Origin: JAGOTP01 sp964567995
Lineage (GTDB): Bacteria; Patescibacteriota; Patescibacteriia; 2-12-FULL-60-25
Assembly: GCA_964567995.1 (NCBI GenBank)
Contig: CAZMOB010000002.1
Location: 186,001-250,000, forward strand
Direction of reading: 5' to 3'
DNA length: 64,000 bases
Below the pieces are notes generated by a model. It saw only the letters and a program-made list of their open reading frames with translations, had not been told where the DNA came from and did not search any database. The stretch's first letter is position 1. Each line of letters begins with the position of its first letter. The position numbers were made by a program, and so were the translations under genes. Below are positions 58,283-64,000 of this stretch, piece by piece.

Positions 58283-59155
58283 CTAGGGCGCGACAAACAG
58301 CTGCGTAAAGTAATAGGCCCCATCACTGCTCCGAGCCACCCCCATTCCGGTTAAGGTGTAGGCATTATTTTCGATATTGAGGCGATGTCCGGTGCTATTG
58401 ATCCAGCCTTCGACGGCGGTGGTGGCTGGATCCGGATAATCATTGTAGGCGACGTTTTCTGCCAGTCCATGTAACGTCAGCTTTTGCTGTAGTGTCTCGG
58501 CACGCTCTGAAAATCCATCGTGACCGAACGCAACGCTTCCATTGGCCATGGCGAGACTATGTTGACGAGCGACCGTGGCAACCTCCTCGTTCCAGTTGAG
58601 TGCGGCCAGGTTTTTCTGAGCGCGGTAGCGATTCACTCCATTGAAGGCGGCTTGCTCGAGGGTCTGATACGGAGCTTCGACCTGAATTGGGGTAGGGAGA
58701 TTGATCTGTCCAGTCGCGACCGGAATGCGAGCAAGATTCGTATTGGTAATCCCGAGTCCATATCGACGCATGAGGGCATAGGCATCTTGCGCACGTCCGA
58801 GATAGACCCCTGTCAGACTACGAGGAATAATATAATAGGCTTCTCCATGCGCTTCGACGTCCAACACGATGCGTCCGGAGAGTCGAGCGGGAAAGCGGCT
58901 CGCGCGATACCGCAAGAGTTCAGCGTGGCGAACCCCAAGCCCTTTCGCTCGCATGAGCGCATAGGCGTCTTCTGCTCGACCGAGGAAAAAACGTTGCTGC
59001 GTGACAGGATCTACGTACCACGCTTCCCCATGACTTTCTACCTGGAGTAAAATGCGTCCAACTAAGGTTTCGGCGAGACCGGCTGCCTGAATGGCTGTTG
59101 GAGCTCCAAAGCAAACGAGGCTGATCAAAAGGAATACACGAAAGAAAGTCTTCAT
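58283..59155 (-). CDS. Secreted CAP-domain protein with two N-terminal repeats
   Basis: The 290-residue product has a signal peptide (1-24). Two repeats of about 50 residues follow (about 31-80 and 83-130), sharing the pattern His-Gly-Glu-Ala-Trp/Tyr-Tyr, Leu-Gly-Arg-Ala and Asp-Ala-Tyr-Ala-Leu-Met-Arg. The C-terminal CAP domain (about 165-288) has Asn-x-x-Arg near its start, His residues around Gly-His-Asp-Gly and Ser-Thr-Gly-His-Arg. CAP proteins bind lipids or other ligands. It is probably surface-exposed. Confidence 0.85.
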   Translation of the reverse strand: MKTFFRVFLLISLVCFGAPTAIQAAGLAETLVGRILLQVESHGEAWYVDPVTQQRFFLGRAEDAYALMRAKGLGVRHAELLRYRASRFPARLSGRIVLDVEAHGEAYYIIPRSLTGVYLGRAQDAYALMRRYGLGITNTNLARIPVATGQINLPTPIQVEAPYQTLEQAAFNGVNRYRAQKNLAALNWNEEVATVARQHSLAMANGSVAFGHDGFSERAETLQQKLTLHGLAENVAYNDYPDPATTAVEGWINSTGHRLNIENNAYTLTGMGVARSSDGAYYFTQLFVAP

Positions 59156-59208
59156 GGATCAAGCTTCTGGTCTTTCGGGAGTTGTGTCAAGGTAATACTA
59201 TTCAAGCT

Positions 59209-59865
59209 ATGGAACACACTCTCAAGGTTTCTGAACGCGAAGCAACAACAAGCGCCTGGGTTCGTCGAACGCTCTCCGTGATGTTCGGTGGGCTGTTTCT
59301 GTTCGAATTCTTGAATTACCTCAAGGTCTTTCAGTACCAAGTCGATTATACGTGGTTCGGCAGATTTTTCAGTACATTGGTGTTATTTGGGATTTTGCGC
59401 GTCATCGATGAAGTGTTCAAACGAACGCTAAAGAGACGATTGCAGGGCACGGTCTGGTTCGTGATGGCGGGATTGTTATGGTTGGATTTTTGTGGGGACA
59501 TATTTCACTTTTACAGTCGTTGGGGGTGGTACGATCAGTTCGTCCACTTTATGAGTGGCATTTGTTTAGTCGTGTGTTTGATTCTGGTCTTTGAGACATG
59601 CGTTGTTCGGTTACGCTGGAAACTGCCGTCAGGGATCATTTTTATCCTAGCTCTTGGAATTAATACCATCTTCGCTGTTGCCTACGAACTTGAGGAATAT
59701 CTAGAGGATTACTTTTTTCACACCCAACGCTTGGGCGACGGATTCGATACAGCGAATGACCTAATGTTGAATCTGTTGGCGGGTGCGCTCACGATTTTGG
59801 GAGTGGTTGTTTGGAGGAAATTTTCTAAGCCAACGTTGCGCGCATTGACTTCGGAATCTCCCTGA
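59209..59865 (+). CDS. Membrane protein, DUF2238-like
   Basis: From the ATG at 59209 the product is 218 residues with about six membrane segments. Tyr-Asp-Gln-Phe-Val-His-Phe and the loop Gln-Arg-Leu-Gly-Asp-Gly-Phe-Asp-Thr-Ala-Asn-Asp recall the DUF2238/YjdF family, which has Gly-Asp and Asp-x-x-x-Asp motifs in this place. Function unknown. It is divergent from the CAP gene. Confidence 0.6.
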   Translation: MEHTLKVSEREATTSAWVRRTLSVMFGGLFLFEFLNYLKVFQYQVDYTWFGRFFSTLVLFGILRVIDEVFKRTLKRRLQGTVWFVMAGLLWLDFCGDIFHFYSRWGWYDQFVHFMSGICLVVCLILVFETCVVRLRWKLPSGIIFILALGINTIFAVAYELEEYLEDYFFHTQRLGDGFDTANDLMLNLLAGALTILGVVVWRKFSKPTLRALTSESP

Positions 59866-59894
59866 TTGCTGGCTGCTCGCGGACTGTTTATAGT
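59866..59894 (+). promoter_or_regulatory. Promoter TTGCTG-N17-TATAGT for the papain-like gene
   Basis: TTGCTG (59866-59871) and TATAGT (59889-59894) lie 17 bases apart. The ATG is at 59912, giving a leader of about 10 bases. Confidence 0.55.
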
Positions 59895-59911
59895 AGCTAT
59901 ATCCTTCTGCT

Positions 59912-60973
59912 ATGAGTCATTCGTATCGTCCGAAGCAAGGCTTGCGGCAAGATCCGCCGGATACGAGAGATTTTTTGTATCGTGATCTCTTCGGAGCGGG
60001 TGAAGTTCCGCCAGCAGACTGGGAGACAGGATTTTCCGCCTATGATCAAACGGGTTTAGCGCCGTTGCTGTATGATCAGGGGCAATCGTTTTCGTGTGTT
60101 GCTCAAGCGACCGCCGCTCATTTACGGTTGTGGCATAAGCGTTTGACCGATCAAGACGTCGATTTTTCTCGTCACTTCATTTATTCCCAGATAAGCGCCG
60201 GACTGAATGCCGGTGCTTCGTTGCGCGATGGGGTGCAGCTCGTCGCAACCATCGGAGATTGTCCGGAATCGACCGTGCCTTCCTATGAGCAAGGTCGTCC
60301 GCCCAGCGAGGAATACATGTATTCCCAAGCTTGGATGTCCGAAGCCGTGTTCGATGAGGCGCGTCGTTTCGATCAGTTTTCCTATCGGGTCGTACCAGGC
60401 CAGACGACGGATATCGATCTTTTCGCACACGCCATTCGGAATAATTGTGGCATCGTTGGTGGCTTTACTGGGACAACGCAAGGTTGGTTGCTGCCATTGG
60501 TCCGTTGGCCACAAGTGGGTGAGCAACGCTGGAGTCACGCCGTCTTCTTATCAGGCTTCGGCATGTATGAAGGGAAAAGATGTTTGTTTACGAAAAATAG
60601 TTGGGGTGGTCGCTATACGATTTCCGATGGTCGGTGGCGAGGCTATCAGGCGATCTCGGAAGACTATTTTTCCGCCATTGAGCCGACAGCCGTTGGACCG
60701 GTGGCGGGTGCCTATGTGTTCAATGCGTGGGTTCTAGTACCAGATCGTCAATTAACTCCTAACGTCCGTCTTATGGATTTTCTTCGTCGCAATGAAGGGA
60801 AATTGGTGCAGGATTCGCAGCAATCTGGATCAATTGGGGTGGTAGCGGGTGGAAAAATTCTGGTCGCGCGTCCTGAGCGCTTAGCTCAGCTGCTGGCTAC
60901 TTATCTTGTCCGCAAAGAAGGGGTGGGTGTACCACGTGACCTCTGGAATGCTGCTCCTAAACAAGACGTGTAA
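59912..60973 (+). CDS. Papain-like (C1) cysteine protease
   Basis: The 353-residue product has the catalytic triad context: Gln-Gly-Gln-Ser-Phe-Ser-Cys-Val-Ala with Cys at about 62, Ser-His-Ala-Val at about 210 and Lys-Asn-Ser-Trp-Gly at about 227. No signal peptide is seen, so it may be cytoplasmic or released by lysis. The C-terminal 70 residues (about 285-353) are an extra region. C1 proteases are uncommon in bacteria; substrate unknown. The pirin gene follows after 2 bases. Confidence 0.85.
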   Translation: MSHSYRPKQGLRQDPPDTRDFLYRDLFGAGEVPPADWETGFSAYDQTGLAPLLYDQGQSFSCVAQATAAHLRLWHKRLTDQDVDFSRHFIYSQISAGLNAGASLRDGVQLVATIGDCPESTVPSYEQGRPPSEEYMYSQAWMSEAVFDEARRFDQFSYRVVPGQTTDIDLFAHAIRNNCGIVGGFTGTTQGWLLPLVRWPQVGEQRWSHAVFLSGFGMYEGKRCLFTKNSWGGRYTISDGRWRGYQAISEDYFSAIEPTAVGPVAGAYVFNAWVLVPDRQLTPNVRLMDFLRRNEGKLVQDSQQSGSIGVVAGGKILVARPERLAQLLATYLVRKEGVGVPRDLWNAAPKQDV

Positions 60974-60975
60974 GT

Positions 60976-61674
60976 GTGATTACCAACATCAGCGCAAGCA
61001 AGCGCCATCTCGCCAAGTACGAGTGGTTGAAGACCTATCATTTGTTTTCGTTTGCCGATTATTTCGATCCACTGAATCTTCAATTCGGTGTCCTGCGTGT
61101 GTTCAATGATGACACGATCGGGGCATTTTCGGGATTCGATGAACATGGTCATGACAATATGGAAATCGTCACCATCGTCTTGCAGGGCCAGTTGACCCAT
61201 CGTGATAGTTTGGGAAACACCACCACGATCAAAGCGGGCGAAGTGCAACGGATGTCGGCTGGAACGGGCGTAGTCCACGCGGAAAAGAATTTGGCGGATG
61301 AGCCAGTGCACTTGTATCAGCTCTGGTTTTTGCCAGAAGCGAAAGATCTTGTGCCTAGTTATGCGCAGCGGGATTTCTCTTATAGAGAAAAGAATAGACT
61401 GGTTCCTATCGTTTCGAATAAAACGATAGATGATACGCTGCAGATGTCTGCGGATGCGACGATCTATCTAGCGGAGCTGGAAGAAGGAAAAGAACTGCGC
61501 TATTCGATTGTCTCACAGCGTGGAGTGTTTATGTACATCCAAACAGGAGAGCTCGAAATAAACGGGCACGTCTTTGAAACAGGGGATCAGGCTCGGATAG
61601 AATCAGAATCTGAGCTTCTTGTTCGTGCGAAGCAGGAAGCAAAGTTTATCTGTATTGAGGTTGGAGGCTTTTAA
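60976..61674 (+). CDS. Pirin family protein
   Basis: The 232-residue product starts with GTG. It has the bicupin metal site His-Gly-His-Asp-Asn-Met-Glu-Ile-Val-Thr and the family sequence Leu-Thr-His-Arg-Asp-Ser-Leu-Gly-Asn, then Gln-Arg-Met-Ser-Ala-Gly-Thr-Gly. Some pirins have quercetin 2,3-dioxygenase activity. Its stop overlaps the stop of the opposite gene (TTAA). Confidence 0.9.
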   Translation: MITNISASKRHLAKYEWLKTYHLFSFADYFDPLNLQFGVLRVFNDDTIGAFSGFDEHGHDNMEIVTIVLQGQLTHRDSLGNTTTIKAGEVQRMSAGTGVVHAEKNLADEPVHLYQLWFLPEAKDLVPSYAQRDFSYREKNRLVPIVSNKTIDDTLQMSADATIYLAELEEGKELRYSIVSQRGVFMYIQTGELEINGHVFETGDQARIESESELLVRAKQEAKFICIEVGGF

Positions 61675-62057
61675 CGCAAATAGTGGTTCTGTGTTCTGAA
61701 GCGTTGATCAAGTGTCCACGCGTCAGGCTCGCTGAGAGTAAGAGCGACACCAACAGCTCCTAAGGTTGCATCACGTACACCGGTGGCTCCACCAACAGTT
61801 CCGGCGATGCCAAATAGATGAAGCGCCAAGACGGCTGCCGCGAACCGTGTGTAGCAGCCTAAAAAGAGGGCAATAGCCAAACACACTTCCAGCCAACCAT
61901 TCAACTGAATCAACATTTCGCCTGGAATCGGCATGTACCCAGTCCATTCAGGCAGGAGTCCAATCCAGTCAGCGGGATTCATGAGTTGCTGGATGCCAAA
62001 CCACCAGAAGAGCGCAACCCAGGCCCAGCGCAGAATCACTCGTGAAACAAGGCTCAT
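61671..62057 (-). CDS. DoxX family membrane protein
   Basis: The 128-residue product has four membrane helices, with Trp-Phe-Gly-Ile-Gln-Gln in helix 1 and Gly-Trp-Leu-Glu-Val-Cys-Leu-Ala in helix 2, a DoxX/DoxD-type layout. Some DoxX proteins form membrane redox complexes with thiol exchangers or SOD. Here the neighbours are a secreted cytochrome-b5-like protein and pirin, so a redox role is suggested but unproven. Confidence 0.8.
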   Translation of the reverse strand: MSLVSRVILRWAWVALFWWFGIQQLMNPADWIGLLPEWTGYMPIPGEMLIQLNGWLEVCLAIALFLGCYTRFAAAVLALHLFGIAGTVGGATGVRDATLGAVGVALTLSEPDAWTLDQRFRTQNHYLR

Positions 62058-62075
62058 AGTGCCGTGAGCGATGAA

Positions 62076-62654
62076 TTAACGAAGTGTGCCTATTTTTAAC
62101 AAGACTAAGGCTGCGCGTGCTCCGCTAGAGCCCCCGTGTTTACGTTCAAAACGGGCAGCGGCGTCGGTTCCACACAAACCTTGAATAGGACCAGGGCCAC
62201 CGGGATGGCGTGAAATCCAGGTTGTAAGATCGTATACGTTACCTCCAATGGTAGCCCAGCAACTGCTTGGTGAGCTGTGGGCTTGGACGTCAGCCATTGT
62301 GAAGGTGTTTGGAGCCGGCGTTGGTTCTGGAGTTGGAGTAGGGGTTGGTGAAGGTGTTGGGTTTTGTGTTGGGGTCACGACCGATGTTGAGGTCGGCTTA
62401 GTTGGAGTAGGGGTTGGGGTTGGTTTTGTACTGGTTGCCTTAACGATTGGGGCGGTGCTCGTCGCGACTAGGGCAGGAGTTGTTGCCGCTGTTCCCGTGC
62501 TGTTTCCAGGAGAGGCTGGCATTATCACAGTCGTCGTTGGCGAAGTTGGTGCTGGTTCCATTTTCATCACAGGTCGTCCCATGTAGACGATGGAGCCTGC
62601 TCCAAGTACGAAGACAAGTGCGATGACAATTCCAACTAAATTCTTGGTATTCAT
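62076..62654 (-). CDS. Membrane-anchored cytochrome b5-like protein
   Basis: The 192-residue product has an N-terminal membrane anchor (about 7-27), a long Thr/Pro/Ala/Ser linker (about 30-115) with repeated Pro-Thr units, and a C-terminal cytochrome b5-like domain (about 118-192). Heme ligands are expected at His in Arg-His-Pro-Gly-Gly and His in Lys-His-Gly-Gly. Cys is seen near Ser-Ser-Cys-Trp and Leu-Cys-Gly-Thr. It is probably extracellular, on a flexible tether. No heme synthesis genes are in the window. Confidence 0.85.
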   Translation of the reverse strand: MNTKNLVGIVIALVFVLGAGSIVYMGRPVMKMEPAPTSPTTTVIMPASPGNSTGTAATTPALVATSTAPIVKATSTKPTPTPTPTKPTSTSVVTPTQNPTPSPTPTPTPEPTPAPNTFTMADVQAHSSPSSCWATIGGNVYDLTTWISRHPGGPGPIQGLCGTDAAARFERKHGGSSGARAALVLLKIGTLR

Positions 62655-62706
62655 ATGGATTTCATCATACAGGGGAGAGGTGTTTGTGGCTATTGCTCTT
62701 TTACAA

Positions 62707-62740
62707 AGAAAATAGCCCGACGCTTGTCGGGCTATTTTCT
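62707..62740. terminator. Terminator between fasciclin and cytochrome-b5-like genes
   Basis: Arms 62707-62721 and 62726-62740 are perfect 15-base complements with a 4-base loop, A-rich at the 5' edge and T-rich at the 3' edge. It ends the fasciclin transcript on the minus strand. Confidence 0.85.
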
Positions 62741-62759
62741 AGTTTCTTTCAAAAGACGC

Positions 62760-63368
62760 TTATTTGGTTGGTGGCATGAGGACCGTATCGATCACATGCG
62801 TCACACCATTGCTCGAGATGACGTCAGCGGTTTCGACTTTGGCGCCGTTCACCATTACCATTCCATTACTTTTTGTGACCTTGAGCTGCTTGCCTTCGAC
62901 TGTCGTCAACATCTGGCCATCCTGGAGATCGGCTGCTTTCAAGGCACCTGGCACGACGTGGTAGGTCAAGATGTCGACTAATTTGGCTTTGTTTTCTGGC
63001 TTGAGCAAGGTTTCGACCGTTCCGGCTGGGAGTTTATTGAAGGCATCGTTGGTTGGGGCGAAGACGGTGAATGGTCCTGGACCCTTGAGCGTTTCAACAA
63101 GTCCACCGGCTTGGACGGCAGCGACCAAGGTCGTGACGTTACTGGCTTTCATAGCATTCGCCACGATGTCCAAATTGCGGACCATCATCGCCCCACCGAC
63201 CATCACGCCCTGATCATTCATAGCCTCACCTTGCATCATGGCTTGATTATCGGCTGGCTTTTGAATGGCCGCATCGTTGTTCATCATCATTTCGGAAGAG
63301 CTTCCGCAGCCGGCGCCGGCCAATGTGAGGGCCACGAGCGCAACTGGGATAAGGCGTTGCATGTGCAT
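62760..63368 (-). CDS. Fasciclin-domain lipoprotein
   Basis: From the ATG at 63368 the product is 202 residues (63362 is also possible). A lipobox Leu-Ala-Gly-Ala-Gly-Cys lies at about 16-21. A Met/Asn/Gln-rich linker follows, then a FAS1 domain (about 65-200) with Thr-Val-Phe-Ala-Pro-Thr-Asn-Asp-Ala-Phe and Tyr-His-Val-Val-Pro-Gly. FAS1 domains mediate adhesion. It is anchored to the outer face of the membrane. Confidence 0.9.
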   Translation of the reverse strand: MHMQRLIPVALVALTLAGAGCGSSSEMMMNNDAAIQKPADNQAMMQGEAMNDQGVMVGGAMMVRNLDIVANAMKASNVTTLVAAVQAGGLVETLKGPGPFTVFAPTNDAFNKLPAGTVETLLKPENKAKLVDILTYHVVPGALKAADLQDGQMLTTVEGKQLKVTKSNGMVMVNGAKVETADVISSNGVTHVIDTVLMPPTK

Positions 63369-63457
63369 AGAGGAGGAAAATAACAAAAGAATAGAATCAA
63401 TCTTAGTCAGTGTATCGTTCGTATTGAAGGCCTGTCAACGTCGTTTCAGACAATGAA

Positions 63458-64000
63458 TCAAAGTTCGAAACCGAATTGTCCACTGGGGGAAACTGGAATT
63501 TGGATTCGTGCTTGGCCGCCGACGGCTCGATCCAGTTCCAGGCTGACGGGTCCATGGTCTGAGCCGAGGATTTCGTGATGCGTTTCTGCTGAGCGAATTT
63601 GGTCACGTAGCTGATTTGAAACGAGAATGTAATCGAAACGCAAGCCTTGGTTCCAGCTGCGTGCTTGATTGGCATAGGCCCACCAGGAATAGGCACGTCT
63701 CGTGGGGTGAAGAAAGCGAAAAGTATCAGTCAGTCCAAGTTCGATCAGTTGGTTAAAACCGGTACGTTCTTCCGCACTGCAACCAGGGAAATTCGTCACA
63801 TCCGGAATGCCGATATCTAAGGCGGTTGGTGCAACGTTGAAATCTCCACAGATGATGAGTGACTTCTGCTCTTGAAGGACTGTGAGATACGTGCGTAACG
63901 CTTCGTCCCAAGCGAGCCGGAAGGGGAGGCGGGCGTAGCTAATTTGTACATTCGGAACATAGATGTTCACCAGGAAAAAGGTGTCGAACTCAGCGGTCAA
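63458..64000 (-). CDS. xthA: Exodeoxyribonuclease III (partial, N-terminus beyond window)
   Basis: The visible 180 residues are the C-terminal two thirds of an ExoIII/APE1-type endonuclease. Gly-Asp-Phe-Asn, Trp-Trp-Ala-Tyr-Ala-Asn near the substrate pocket, Arg-Phe-Asp-Tyr-Ile-Leu-Val and the catalytic Ser-Asp-His-Gly-Pro-Val are present. About 25 extra residues follow the usual end. It cuts abasic sites in base-excision repair, complementing MutM. The reading frame continues off the right edge. Confidence 0.92.
   Translation of the reverse strand: MTAEFDTFFLVNIYVPNVQISYARLPFRLAWDEALRTYLTVLQEQKSLIICGDFNVAPTALDIGIPDVTNFPGCSAEERTGFNQLIELGLTDTFRFLHPTRRAYSWWAYANQARSWNQGLRFDYILVSNQLRDQIRSAETHHEILGSDHGPVSLELDRAVGGQARIQIPVSPSGQFGFEL

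Noticed and set aside
1..64000. CRISPR arrays, insertion sequences, integrons and rRNA genes
   Set aside because: I saw no regularly spaced repeats, transposase or integrase, or rRNA sequences on either strand.

Overview
The window looks like a contiguous chromosomal piece of a Candidate Phyla Radiation (Patescibacteria) bacterium. Supporting signs are: the spc operon runs S5-L15-SecY with no L30 gene; the DUF4012, baseplate-J-like and sigma factor/DUF5667 families typical of CPR genomes are present; many secreted or membrane-anchored proteins are unassignable; and no biosynthetic operons are seen. UGA is an ordinary stop (for example at the end of mutM), so this is not a code-25 lineage such as Gracilibacteria. 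GC is moderate, about half by eye. A Parcubacteria/Uhrbacteria-like affiliation is a guess.

Layout. 1-3.6 kb: two small proteins, tRNA-Gly(GCC) and a lamin-tail surface protein. 3.6-5.1 kb: lexA with a striking operator, a DUF6504-like gene and tRNA-Pro(UGG). 5.2-11.4 kb: three membrane-anchored surface proteins (DUF4012, beta-sandwich, baseplate-J-like). 11.5-13.9 kb: secE-nusG-rplK and a separately promoted rplA. 14-18.1 kb: tRNA-Pro(GGG), HU, LOG protein, L28, an M50 protease and a large membrane protein. 18.1-34.1 kb: str, S10 and spc operons from rpsL to secY. 34.2-36.6 kb: adk, map, mutM. 36.6-47 kb: surface proteins, a DedA protein, a DEAD-box helicase, a sigma factor/DUF5667 pair and two large unknowns. 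47-51 kb: an exported redox set (MsrB, Tmk, DipZ-like) and a VIT-type metal transporter. 51-55.5 kb: small-molecule kinases and phosphatases, including two genes that look foreign. 55.6-64 kb: KGG protein, two-component system with a small secreted protein, CAP protein, papain-like protease, pirin, DoxX, a secreted cytochrome-b5-like protein, fasciclin lipoprotein and an ExoIII fragment.

Gene expression signals stand out. Ribosomal protein starts have no Shine-Dalgarno and nearly always a T just before ATG. Many single genes have a TATACT-like -10 box only 6-10 bases upstream of ATG, which implies leaderless mRNAs. lexA shows this, and its promoter carries three GTTC boxes at exact 11-base spacing. 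The opposite case is 53.1-55.0 kb, where two GC-richer genes have standard -35/-10 promoters, leaders and strong Shine-Dalgarno sites, one of them a 12-base match to the usual 16S rRNA tail. Other oddities are an RGG-rich extension on S5, a strong terminator-like hairpin between rpsJ and rplC, and a terminator-like hairpin around the tmk start codon. I saw no CRISPR array, insertion sequence, prophage or rRNA gene.
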